A DNA stretch of 64,000 bases, from assembly GCA_021432635.1 (NCBI GenBank), contig MU270022.1:1457272-1521271 (forward strand). The letters run 5' to 3'. A program made the translations under genes and the position numbers. Positions 34,389 to 44,566 of this stretch are shown piece by piece; position 1 is the first letter of the stretch; every line of letters starts with the position of its first letter. Source of the DNA: Thozetella sp. PMI_491. Its lineage: Eukaryota; Ascomycota; Sordariomycetes; Chaetosphaeriales; Chaetosphaeriaceae. Below the pieces are notes generated by a model. That model had not been told where the DNA came from and did not search any database. It worked only from the letters and a program-made list of their open reading frames with translations.

Positions 34389-36042
34389 ATGGAGAGCTCC
34401 GATCTCAAAGCGCCCGGAAGCCCGCGAGAGGGCGTCTCCAGCGACCTGGATTCCACCACCCAGCTCTATGTTGACCCGGAACAGGAGAAGAAGCTCCTCC
34501 GGAAGCTGGACTTATGGATCTCGCCGGTCATGACCATCATCTTCCTCGCGGCGTACCTGGACCGCGCAAACATTGGGAATGCCGCCTCGGCGGGAATGAC
34601 CGATGAGCTCGGCATGAGCAGTGCAGAACTAGGAAGTACGGATCAGCCACTGGTCCTCGTGCGTGCCGCAGAGACAACTAACACGGTCCATGTTAGACGC
34701 CGTCACGCTGTTCTACGTCACCTACGTCGCTTTCGAGCTGCCTTGCTCCTTGCTCATGAAGAAGCTCCGGCCTAGTAAGCATATTTGATGTCTTAAATCC
34801 AGGGCGTACCTCGTGTTGACATGTTTTCCAAGGCCGCATGATCGCATCCCTAATTTTTCTTTGGTCCATCGTTATCATCGGCACCGGTTTTATCCACAAT
34901 GCCGGGCAGCTCTATGCCAGCCGCCTCCTCCTTGGCATGTTTGAGTCCGGCATGTTCCCTTGCCTCGCGCTCTACCTGAGCACCTACTACAAAGCCGAGG
35001 AGCAAGCCCTGCGCATATCGTACCTGCTCGTCTCTGCCGCCCTATCCGGCGCATTCGGCGGTCTCTTCGCCTACGCCCTCCTCAAAATGGATGGAATAAG
35101 CGGCCTGAGTGGGTGGAGATGGCTCTTCATCGTTGAAGGATGCGCCAGCGTGGTAGTGGCGGTCTTCGTCTACTTTTTCCTCCCGGACGACTTCGAGTCA
35201 GCACGCTTTCTAAATGAGGACGACCGCAAGCTCATGCGCATCCGCGCGGAGCTTAATGCGCGCTACAACGGGAAACCCGACTTCGACTGGGGGGAGGTCG
35301 TCAAGGCATTGAAGGACCCCAAGCTCTACATCAGCTGCTGGAGCCAATTCTGGGCCGACATCTGCTCATTCGGGCTCTCCAGCTTCCTACCCCTCATCAT
35401 CAAGTCCTTCGGCTACGATACTGTGACCACCCAGCTTTTGACTATACCGGTTTTCTTCTGGGCATCTGCAGGGTACACCACCGTGTCATGGATGTCAGAT
35501 CGTTTCAAAAGCCGCTACTTCTTTATGCTCCCGGCTGCTTTAGTCACCGCCATTGGCTACGCGGTGAACATCGGTGTCGCCTCGAACCAGAGGGGGCCGC
35601 TTTACTTCTCAATCTTTCTCATCGCGCCCGGAATCTACATCATCCTGGGCATTAACTGTACGTGGCTATTGAACTCCCACGCGGGCTATTATAAGCGAGC
35701 CACTGCCGTCGGGATGAATCAGTCTATCGGAAACTCGGCGGGGGTCGTGGTAAGTGTATCTTTCTAACAAGCTACTCCCATCCACCCGATTTAGCAGCAC
35801 TAACACTTTGGCACCAACAGGTTGGTCAGATCTTCAAGACCACTGTCAACGGAAAATACCTCCTTGGCCTGAGTTTTTCCCTCGGATCCGTAATTTTAGC
35901 TGCCCTAGGTCACCTTACACTGTACCTTTTCTTCAAGCGTGAGAACAAAAGGCGCAATGCCCTGACTGAGGAGGAGAGGGAATATGAGATTCACAACGGG
36001 AAAGGCGGCGATTTTCACCCGGACTATCGGTACGCTCTTTGA
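34389..36042 (+). CDS. MFS permease, anion:cation symporter (Dal5/Tna1-like) family
   Basis: Four exons: 34389-34635, 34697-34774, 34833-35749 and 35821-36042, with introns of 61, 58 and 71 nt; 487 residues. Hallmarks of the ACS family are the KLLRKLDLWISPVM start of helix 1, the AAYLDRANIGNA motif, FYVTYVAFELP with KKLRPSR after splicing, the RLLLGMFESGMFPC helix, SGWRWLFIVEG in the middle, and the TEEEREYE tail. About 12 helices are present. Relatives import organic anions such as allantoate, nicotinate, pantothenate or sugar acids. Exon 2 (78 nt) is small but restores helix 2 exactly. It is the likely uptake step for the neighbouring enzymes. Confidence 0.9.
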
Positions 36043-36141
36043 ACTGATCTAGGGCTCTCAAGGTCTATTCCTGGGTTGGTTGAGTTGGCTGTTCTACTGT
36101 TTACTTCGACAATATCCGAGATAGACGACATGGACGTTCCG

Positions 36142-36989
36142 TTATTTGCTTTCTCCAACTTGTTCCTTCAGACGAACCCAATTGAAGATGGCCTCCCATA
36201 TTTTCTGCCCGTCGTGCTCTTTGGTAGCAGCACTGACAACCTTATCAAAACTTGCTTCCTCCCTCTCGCCCGATGGAAGAGTAATGTAACCAGATTCTTG
36301 GCTGGAGCTAGAGGTCAGCAATAATTTCATCAAGGTCCCTGTCATCTCTGGATGGCCCTGAAAAGTGAGCACATTTTCACTATTAGAAAGCAATATCTGA
36401 TTGTCGGCAGCTAGGACAGTGAATCCTGTGGGAATCCTAGTGACTTTCCGTTGGTGAAACTCGTGGATGTGAAGAGCCGAGGACTCTCTTGCTAAACTAC
36501 TTGTCGGCTCTAAGAAGCGCGAGAAAAATTCTCGGCCTCCTTCCGTCAATTGAATTTCTGTCACGCCTAGCTAATTCTCCAGCATCAGCCAAGGCGTGAC
36601 AAAGTTAGAAGGCTTAGCCATCTTACCTCGGGCGCTGGGAGGTAACCCAGCTCGCCGCCAAATGTGGTAGATATCATCTGGTGGCCTAGACATATAGCGA
36701 CAGCCTTCTGCTGAACGCGCTCACCCACGAGAACCTGGAGGAACTCGATAAGCTTCTTCAACCATGGTGAGGACGTGTCGGGAATGTATGTTCCTCCTCC
36801 AACAACGATAAGGTCGTAAGCATTCGAGGAAGAAATATCTGGGAACGTCCCCTGGACAGGTGGGTTGAAGAATTCGACTGCCGAGCCGGGTATCAACTCA
36901 TTGACGATTGCAGTGTAGCTGTCTTGCATGAGTCGAGCCGGCTCCAGGTCATCCGTATGGATTAACACAGCTACCCGGAGAGGACTCAT
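36142..36989 (-). CDS. Class I glutamine amidotransferase-like protein
   Basis: Two exons, 36989-36627 and 36570-36142, with a 56-nt intron; 263 residues from the preferred Met (MSPLRVAVL). An upstream in-frame start at 37103 would add 38 unconserved residues. The class I triad is complete: nucleophile Cys100 in AICLGHQ, then His194 and Glu196 in FQGHPEM. Stand-alone fungal proteins of this kind act as amidotransferase- or peptidase-like hydrolases (gamma-glutamyl removal is one described role). No synthetase domain is attached. It is divergently transcribed from the D-2-hydroxyacid dehydrogenase gene and converges on the permease, 99 bp away. Confidence 0.85.
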
Positions 36990-37526
36990 CGGTGTCATTT
37001 GGGGGTTTACTTGGCGAAAACGCAGAACGGGGTCATACACCAAGTTTCTAGTGTTCTCCCAGGCTTGAAAGGACTTAGGGTTCCTTTCCAGCAATACCAT
37101 CACTGATTCTACGATTAGCCCTGTAGAACTCTAAATCTATCTATGAAGTATCCGACACCGGACACTGTTAGATCGTATGACCAGCGGGGTTACGCTCATT
37201 GATCGCCCAGATCGTTTCCTAGGCGTGTTCAGCCCGGTGGTGCTTCGCCGACGCTACGGCGATGCGGGATCTACCAACCAATCTGCCGCCGAGATATCGA
37301 TAAATGATCGGACCGTGGCTATACTGAATCTTGTGGCAAGATTATCTTGGATGAAGCCTTTGAATAGAATGATAATGGTTACTTAGACGCGAACAAGAGC
37401 CATGGTCAATGCCACTTTCGCTGTATGGTATGACGCTTGCATCTACCAGGAGACGCGATTTGCATCCAACTTTGAACCCATTAATCCATCACTCGTTGTT
37501 TGGATTTGACAGTCATTCGTACGGAA
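36990..37526. promoter_or_regulatory. Divergent promoter between GATase-like and D-2-hydroxyacid dehydrogenase genes
   Basis: About 540 bp (420 bp if the longer GATase start is used). At 37252-37259 it contains CGCTACGG, the exact reverse complement of the CCGTAGCG core repeated in the other divergent promoter. A single 8-mer could be chance: about two are expected per 64 kb on both strands. Confidence 0.5.
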
Positions 37527-38606
37527 ATGGGTTCAGTCAAGCCACGCCACAAGGTTGTCTGCCTTGACGCCTACCTATGTCCAGTGCCCTCCTTCAACTT
37601 CCCTCATGAATATGTCGAATATGAGAATACAATCGGCGAAGACCTAATAACCGAGCGCGCCCGTGACGCGACCATTATTATTACCACACGTGCGCCAATG
37701 TCAGCGCGCACCATCCAAAATTGTCCGCGCCTAGAACTCATCGCCCTGATGTCTGTAGGGTACGACATCATAGATATGGAAGCATGCCGTTCCCGCTGCA
37801 TCACTGTCTGCAACTCTCCCTCGGCTTCAGCTGAGAGCGTTGCAGAGCATGCATTCGCTCTCTTTTTTGGGGCCAAGCGCAAGGTAGTTGACCTCCATAA
37901 TGTCACGCTCAAGGGTGAGGAGTGGCCCAGAGCAAAGAGCGCGTTTCATCTCTACAAGCATCCTCCGCGGGTTAATAGGCATGAGACTCTGGGGATCATT
38001 GGTTATGGTGGGTTAGGTGAGTACCTGGGGGGATAGCCGCGGTGGGGAAACCACAAGCGTCAGCTGGGTAACTAACGCTCCTTAGGCAAATATATTGAAA
38101 ATATTGGAAACGCCCTGGGGATGTCGGTTCTGATTGCCGAAAGAAAGAACACACTTTCGGGTTCTATCCGGCCGGGTCGAACCCCGTTTGAGGAAGTCTT
38201 GCAAACCTGTACGGTGCTAATGATTGCCTGTTCCTTGGATGCCGAAAGTGGCAACATGATAGCCGAAGCCGAGCTGCAGAGCATGAGGCGAGATAGTATC
38301 GTGGTCAATGTCGCCAGGGGCGGCGTAATGGACGAAGCCGCGTTAGTCAAGGCACTGAACGAGGGATGGGTGTCCAGCGCAGCAACCGATGTTTTCACCA
38401 TAGAACCTGCCACGACAACTTCGACGCCGTTCATCGTAGAGTTTCCGCCCAACCTGACTCTGTCCCCGCATGTGGCCTGGTATGCTGATGCCACTTTGGA
38501 GACACTACAGGCATTGATCAAGGAGACTCTGGAAGGATTTGTCGCCAAAAAACCCGTCAACCTTGTGAAAGAGTCTTGGTCCATTGACCAAACAACACCT
38601 AGATGA
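37527..38606 (+). CDS. D-isomer-specific 2-hydroxyacid dehydrogenase
   Basis: Two exons, 37527-38016 and 38086-38606, with a 69-nt intron; 336 residues (345 from an upstream in-frame non-ATG codon). The dinucleotide loop GYGGLG (159-164) is restored by the splice. The catalytic set is Arg241 (VVNVARGG), Glu270 (TDVFTIEP) and His292 (LSPHVAW). A substrate-loop SVGYD (76-80) matches the family. After the Rossmann strand the expected acidic residue is followed by Arg/Lys (AERK), so NADP(H) use is possible. It would interconvert a 2-keto acid and a D-2-hydroxy acid, for example glyoxylate or hydroxypyruvate-type substrates, which fits removal of keto-acid products of the FAH-type hydrolase. Confidence 0.9.
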
Positions 38607-38778
38607 ACGGAAGTGAGGAGGAGCGTAAGGTAGCTTCTACAAAGAGGACCTTTCAACACAGTTTGCTCAAAGTATTTGAAATGATATAACCCGTAGTACA
38701 CACTTGGACGCTTAATTCGTTGCCGTCCATCGTGGTAATAATACAGTTGCTGCGTCGATCTGTACATACAAACGATAC

Positions 38779-40950
38779 TTACTGTCGACTCTCGAGTGTG
38801 CCTACCAAATCTTCCCACAGGTGAAAGTCGGACGGCTCGGGGAACGCACGAGCCTGACCGAACCACGTATCTAACCAGCTCTCTGTGTCACGCAGATCAT
38901 AACCGGTTTCCAAAACAGCCGAGGCTGCTGGACCTGTTTCTGGTTGGTTGGTTGCCCGCCCGGCCCGGAGTGCCGGTCTGTTGTATCTGCTCTGGAGGCG
39001 GCGCTCTGGTGTATCATCCGCATCTGCACCGGGCCTTTCGTCACTTGCACGGACCCCCAAACTAGCCTCGTGCCTCGATTTTCTGGCGCTTGCAATACAG
39101 AGCTCTATGACCTTCACCTCCGCAAGGGTGGTTTCGTTGGCCCAGATGTCTGCTTTTTGCTTGTCGCAGTATACCTGTATGTCCTCCAATATCGCGCTGG
39201 TTCCCGGCGACAATGGATCCCGGACTGCCATGACACCGAGTACAAGGGCGCTATTGAATAGGTTGAGTGACGAGGAACTGGCTTTGATCCTGTCAGCCAT
39301 GGACATGTTCCGAAAGCCAAGCTTCAGCCTCAAGTCACTGCAGGCGGAGTTGATGCAGACCTCGCGGCTGAATTTGAAACGATCTGTGATCGAGTCCAGG
39401 AGTACATAGGCTCTATGGAGAGTGATTCGTGCGAAGTGGAATTGGGAGTGGAGATAGAGCCTTTGCCATCTGAGATAGGAACGCTCTTGGTCCATAGAAC
39501 GGTCCGGGTCATCCAGGGAGAAGTAAGACGGTAAAGAACTCGCCCATTCCACAAGCATATCGTCGATCTTCAGGACCTTCTCGTAGGTTTCGTACGACGT
39601 GGTCATTGGTACAAGGCCAAAACACTCGTCTTGGATATTCCCAAGCATGGCGGAGAGCTTCTGCTGATAGAGAAGGTAAAGAATGGGAGACGGATCGGAC
39701 AATGGACGCTCGACAACAGTTTCGTCCCCATCCGCGCCGTCGGTGTCGATCACCACGTTCGCGATCTTCATTTGCATACAGTGCTTGTCGTTGATCGTAT
39801 AAGGACGGCCGACGGCCAACGAAAAAGATCTGTCGAGGGTGTACAGCGAACTCCATAGGCACCGCCGGGTCTGCAACACCTTGGGCGGCAACCGCCAGTT
39901 CTCCCCGTCGACATGCATTCCTTGGGCCTGCGCCATACGGACAGCAAAGCTAGACGTCAGCCAGCCTTCCGCCTTCCTCCCCAGGTAGAGCAAGTAACGG
40001 CTAATAAGGATACCGGCACGGACTAGGTCTGGACTCTCGCCAGAGAAAGTTGGGGCAAGGACGACGGCCTTTCTAGACGCCCAGAAGAACTGCAGAGAGC
40101 TCTCCTCGCATTCCCGCTGTCTTTCCGGGGACGGCTCAAGGGGGCAGTCCAGAAGCTCTCCAAAGGCAAGCACAATGAACAATAGCCCGAGCCACCGCAA
40201 GTCAACGCTCGTGAGGTCGTCATCACCCCATTTCCTGTCCCAAAATCGATCGTAGTGCTTCAGAAAGGTTTCTTGGTGCACCCCGTCAAATACTTCGTTC
40301 AGCTCGTCGAAGAACTTTTGGGTGAGGCTGTCCACCATCGCCTTGCGTCTAGGTAGATGGCCAACTAGTTCCCAGATGTGGGCATACAGGCCTAGTGCAC
40401 TCTGGTGGTTGTTCGTCATACCCCTGCGCCTTGCGGCCGCGTGGATCCCCCTCACGCCCACGGGGAGCTCTGGCGTGTCAACTTGCATCATGACAGCGGC
40501 AGCCTGGTGGCCAAAGTATGAATCTCCGTGGTAGGACGGTGCACCGCGCGAGTTCCATATCCGGCCCATGTGTGTCTGCGAAGGCCGTCCCGAGCTGGGG
40601 CTGTGCGGCAAGGATATTTGCGCTTCAGGGCCTGGAGGCCGCGGGAGTCGTGTAGGCTCAGGTTCTGCCGACAGCGCAAACTCGGATAGCCTCTCACGGG
40701 GCCCAGGTTCCGGGTATGGGGACGTAGGGACCAGGCATAGATGCGGGATGCCACGGCGGACGCAATTGGAGCAGGGCGTCTGGCGATCGCACTACGGAGG
40801 AAGGTTAGAGCGCGGTACGCTAGGCTCCACTGCCAAAGTACCTATTGTCCATACTTTCTGCTTTTGTCGTCGGCACTGCGTGCACACGTTACTCGGAGGT
40901 CGCCTCGGCCTAGGCCAGGCCCGATGAGCGCCCGGGCCGGAGTATTCCAT
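38779..40950 (-). CDS. Zn2Cys6 transcription factor with fungal-specific TF domain
   Basis: Two exons, 40950-40855 and 40791-38779. The 63-nt intron (GTATGG...CGTAG) splits the zinc cluster; 702 residues. After splicing the binuclear cluster is exact: C23-X2-C26-X6-C33-X5-C39-X2-C42-X8-C51, with basic RRQKQK between the first cysteine pair and C33. A Pro-rich linker follows (about 52-120). The fungal-specific TF domain starts near residue 190 (FFDELNEVFDGVHQETFLKHYDRFW), with the SFAVRMAQAQGMHVD and RRCLWSSLYTLDRSFSLAVGRP motifs near 310-360. The start ATG gives a 22-residue basic lead. As the only regulator in the 28.6-41 kb set, it is the natural candidate for pathway control. Confidence 0.92.
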
Positions 40951-41643
40951 CACCGACTATCGGGCGACGACGATCCGACGCAGAGAAACTAGCTGGCTGA
41001 AGATCATCTGCAGTGAGCAACTTCGGCGGTCGTGATGCGCAAGGGGCGGCCATGCGATAGATAAGACTGCAAAATGTCTCAGGGTCCGCCCCGATCGTCG
41101 GCGACGCTATTCCCTGACCGGAGCGAACCACCCAACATCCGATAGATAACAGAGCGGGGACTACGGAGCCGGCTACGGCATCGGGCCGCGCGCTAGTGGA
41201 GACATTCCCCTCGTGCCTGATGATGCCAAGCCCACCGATGGAGAAACTGCAGGTCTCTTTTGTTCTTATTACCTAAGGCAGGATAGTCAAGTCATTACGA
41301 CATATAACTTGGAGCATTCATAGTGGCTGCAGGCTCAAGTACAAATATGTAAGCTAGCGCGGGCACCGGGGCTAGAACTGAGTCTTTCATCCGTGAAGCC
41401 CTAACCGTGGGACCGAATCGGCGGCGCCCAATAATCTAGAAGAGCGCAAATCCCGCTTCGACTTTGGCTGGTCGCACTGCGCCTCCTTGAACGGTTTGCA
41501 GTTTGTCTCACACACCTTGCCTGGCGGAGGCAGCAAGCCATCGTTGAGGTATGCCTACCTACTGACAAGATGGAATCCTGCATGTCTGAGAAACAAGAAA
41601 TTTGGCGCTTTGTCTTGTAACCACGGGTGTCCAAGTTGTCAGC
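40951..41643. promoter_or_regulatory. Upstream region of the Zn2Cys6 regulator
   Basis: 0.7 kb without a gene. CTACGG (reverse complement of CCGTAG, the first six bases of the tandem core) occurs twice, at 41161-41166 and 41173-41178, 12 bp apart. This could mean autoregulation, but the hexamer is common enough that chance is not excluded. Confidence 0.35.
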
Positions 41644-43368
41644 TCAAGACGTCTCCGTCGTTCTACCCGTGCGGCGACGGTCTACTACTTCTATGAGGCT
41701 AGCTAGGGCCTCGCCATCCTCCTCAAAAAATGTTTCAGTGGGACCCAAGTCTAAAATCGAGTCTGTCTGCCCGACAAGCTTGAAGTCGTCAATGCGCTCC
41801 ATCCAAGGGCTTGGCCCCACACCTATATCATACTCAATGTACTGGCATAGATACTTCCGCTCTTGACACAGCCCTTGCCCGTCTCGGTAGCGCTCATGTT
41901 GCTCCCAGTAGTCCTCGCTCTCTGGATTGGTGGTGGGACGGTCGTACCACATGAAACCGAAATCTCTATACGCGAAGAGGCCGTTCTTGTCCTCGCTCAG
42001 AAGCTCTCTATCCTCTGCCAGAGCGTGATCGACAAGCCCACAATCCCACCACGCACCATGACCCATCCTGAAGATGCGAAGACCTTTCATCTCATCACGC
42101 CAACGCGGTAGAATACGATGCCAACGGAGGGGGTATCGGATCTTGACGTTGTCACCGGCGTCCGAGGCAACCCAGTCTCTTTGCTGGTACATATCATCGG
42201 AGATGCGAACGACCTCGCCAGTCCGGAGGTTGGTAAGGTCAGTGTCTCCGGCATCCAGGGGACTCACGGCATTTGCCTTGTACAGGATCGGCGAATCATC
42301 TAGGTAGAGCTCCTCGAGGCCGCCCCGCCCGTTTTGGCGCCCTAGGGAGGCGATCCAGTCGATTTGCCACTCATGGCTGAAGATGTAGTTGCCTAGGGCT
42401 AGCACCCTGAGGTTTGGGAAGCCAGCGTCTGGGCCTGTGCCTGGGTTTACCCAACGGAAGTCCATCCGGGGGGTCCAGCCCCAGTAGTCCCTACAGTAAA
42501 GCGAGAGAACCGTGAGGTTCGCCGCCAATTGGGGCATCAACCAGGTGTCTGGGAGCTGCTCCATGAGTTCATACTTTTCCTCCAAATACCTGGCATTTTC
42601 CGGGGCAGAATCCACCTGCTGGAAGGCGAAGAGGATCTTTAGCTCGGAAACCTGGGTGGCCATCACTTGAGCAAACGCTTCCGACTTTGTCAGGCGCGGA
42701 TCGTCGAAGTCAGCGAGGTTGCTCACCGTCATTGACAGGGAGGAGGGAGGGTCGTGGATGGGCGCCGCCAGGCCTTGGTAATCGTCTCGGAAGAACTCCA
42801 GCTCCCGCTCGTAGCTTTCTTCTGAATCATCTAGTTCGGGAAGGCCGAGCTCTTCGTCTACTTTGTGTTGACTTTCTACTGACCAAGATCCCTCGATGCA
42901 GTGGAAGACAGTGTCGAGAATGCGGTACCGGAGGTCGGGAGGCTCTTCGATGGAGGTGCCGCCGTCATCTTCTCCACTCATCGCGCAGTATTCACTAAAC
43001 CTCAAGTTGAGAATCTGAAGACGCTCAAAATACCTCAGAAATGGTAGAGCAGCCAGGAATTTCCACGGGAAGGTGAAATTCTCGTTGCAGTGGTACTGGT
43101 AGTCGTCGCCAACATAGGTATCGCAGGTCACCTCGCGCACACAAGCCCGGAGTGTCTCGGATCGCGCGATGTTGACGAAGCGCTTCCCATCCTCGCCGCT
43201 GAATAACCTCACGTGACAAAAGGCGCGCGCTGTCGCGAGCTCGCCGATGGGTTTATTGACCAGACGGCAGTTGAGGAGCGTTTGCTGGTGCACGAGGGAG
43301 AGTATCATGTCGATGACATCGAGCACGAGATGCGACTTTTCTCCAGGCGGGGTTGGCTGAGCCATCAT
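41644..43368 (-). CDS. Large F-box-like fungal protein of unknown function
   Basis: Single exon, 574 residues, with tandem Met codons at the start. The N terminus (HLVLDVIDMILSLVHQQTLLNCRLVNKPIGELATARAF-like) is an F-box-type helix set as found in many lineage-expanded fungal proteins. The rest has no enzyme motif. It shows segments typical of this group, such as LTVLSLYCRDYWGW, FPNLRVLALGNYIFSHEWQIDWI, LEELYLDDSPIL and the WHRILPRWRDEMKGLRIFRMGHG block. Spaced leucine-rich pieces suggest a solenoid. No partner is suggested by context, and it probably does not belong to the catabolic set upstream. Confidence 0.8.
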   Translation of the reverse strand: MMAQPTPPGEKSHLVLDVIDMILSLVHQQTLLNCRLVNKPIGELATARAFCHVRLFSGEDGKRFVNIARSETLRACVREVTCDTYVGDDYQYHCNENFTFPWKFLAALPFLRYFERLQILNLRFSEYCAMSGEDDGGTSIEEPPDLRYRILDTVFHCIEGSWSVESQHKVDEELGLPELDDSEESYERELEFFRDDYQGLAAPIHDPPSSLSMTVSNLADFDDPRLTKSEAFAQVMATQVSELKILFAFQQVDSAPENARYLEEKYELMEQLPDTWLMPQLAANLTVLSLYCRDYWGWTPRMDFRWVNPGTGPDAGFPNLRVLALGNYIFSHEWQIDWIASLGRQNGRGGLEELYLDDSPILYKANAVSPLDAGDTDLTNLRTGEVVRISDDMYQQRDWVASDAGDNVKIRYPLRWHRILPRWRDEMKGLRIFRMGHGAWWDCGLVDHALAEDRELLSEDKNGLFAYRDFGFMWYDRPTTNPESEDYWEQHERYRDGQGLCQERKYLCQYIEYDIGVGPSPWMERIDDFKLVGQTDSILDLGPTETFFEEDGEALASLIEVVDRRRTGRTTETS

Positions 43369-44086
43369 ATCTAACTGAGATATCTAGAAAGATGTCGACA
43401 CTCGAAGACAGCCTATCATGGCGCAATTGGGTATGTATCACGAACGCGACTTAGAGTCGTGGCGTTGTAGGCCATGGGCTATTATATCCTTGAAACGGGG
43501 AGGCTCTGGGCAAGTTAGTGGGTACTTCTGCTGCCTGGCAATCCAAGACGTTGCCAGCCACTCGGTTTTCTCTCGCTACGCACGCAAGGCAGCCGTGCCT
43601 TCGTTGGAGTCTTTCACTAAATGTGCACATTTTGACTCTGCAAAAAGTCATGGTGGTGTTAATTCGAGTGTTGCACTGCCTCGGCAATTTGCCAGCTCGC
43701 GTCGTATAGCCAAAGCCAGAGACAGGCAAAGGACCGCCCAATTAGAGGCCAGGAATTCCTACCAGGGTGCATACCATCTAGGCTTCCGCTGTTTTAGTAA
43801 ATGGCAACTTGCAGAAATCATCTTTCATGGCTCGCTTGACGGGTTCATTTTACGCTCTGTTCTAGTACAACAATGTACTGAGTGGTAGTCCCGCTCTACT
43901 ATCGAACGCGTGAGGTTAGGTATGTTCCCAGGTGGCAACGCTGTCCATGAGGGCTCGATCGTGTAAGCTGTGGACTCGCGTCTACTCGCATCTCCTCACG
44001 TCCCAGGCGCATTCAGTGGGCGGCTCCCTGATTAATGCTTGTTGCCTCCCTCTCTGCCTGCTCTACGGAATCCAAGGTTGGTCCTG
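43369..44086. other. Intergenic, no gene seen
   Basis: A 471-bp frame on the plus strand (43418-43888) shows no conserved motif and is judged fortuitous. Confidence 0.4.
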
Positions 44087-44520
44087 TCAATTCTCAACTG
44101 CCCATTTGGCGGCGCCGCGAGCGTGCAGCTCCACTGTGTCAAAGAGAGGGATATTGACACCTCCGGGCTTCAGCACGAATTTACCTCGGCGCATCCCAAG
44201 ATGATGCCTTAGGTCCTTTTTCGGGCCAAGTCCCCTACCGCGTCGACGAACATCTTCTTGGTCTTCTCTGTGATGATATCTTTGGGCAGTTCTTGAAAGA
44301 TGGCGTCGTTCATCTGGTCCCATATCTCCTCTGCGAGCACCAGGACTTCAAGGCCATGCTTTCTCTCCAGTCGACCTTTGAGAAAATCCTCCTCCATCGC
44401 TACCTTCGTGCCCAGGAGCGCAATCTTCTTGAGCCCAGCTTTCATTATTGCCTCACCGCTAGGGTCGATAATGTGCAGCAGAGGGATCTTAATGCATTTC
44501 CCTTCTACTATAACTAGCCG
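44087..44520 (-). pseudogene. Aspartate/glutamate (hydantoin) racemase family, truncated and frameshifted
   Basis: Reading down the minus strand: IPLLHIIDPSGEAIMKAGLKKIALLGTK, then MEEDFLKGRLERKHGLEVLV, then FQELPKDIITEKTKKMFVDAVGDL. A TAA ends the frame at 44209-44211. Directly after it comes GIILGCAEV, with the family's second catalytic Cys in a GCxE motif. A one-base shift then gives VNIPLFDTVELHARGAAKWAVEN, ending at 44087. The N-terminal half with the first catalytic Cys is missing, and no start is found. The parent family is PF01177. The decay seems recent, since the remaining text is nearly intact. A second decayed gene lies immediately upstream. Confidence 0.85.
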
Positions 44521-44566
44521 CTAATGTTTGTTATAAATTCACCCGCTAACCGCAATCAACATGCCG

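Noticed and set aside
41367-41425. tRNA-like text (CTTTCATCCGTGAAG stem-loop with flanking CTAACC)
   Set aside because: The anticodon arm does not form a 5-bp stem with a 7-nt loop, and no acceptor stem or proper T-loop is present. At best it is a degenerate relic.
43418-43888. 156-residue frame on the plus strand next to the F-box-like gene
   Set aside because: No conserved motif, no plausible intron partners and a composition unlike the neighbouring genes.
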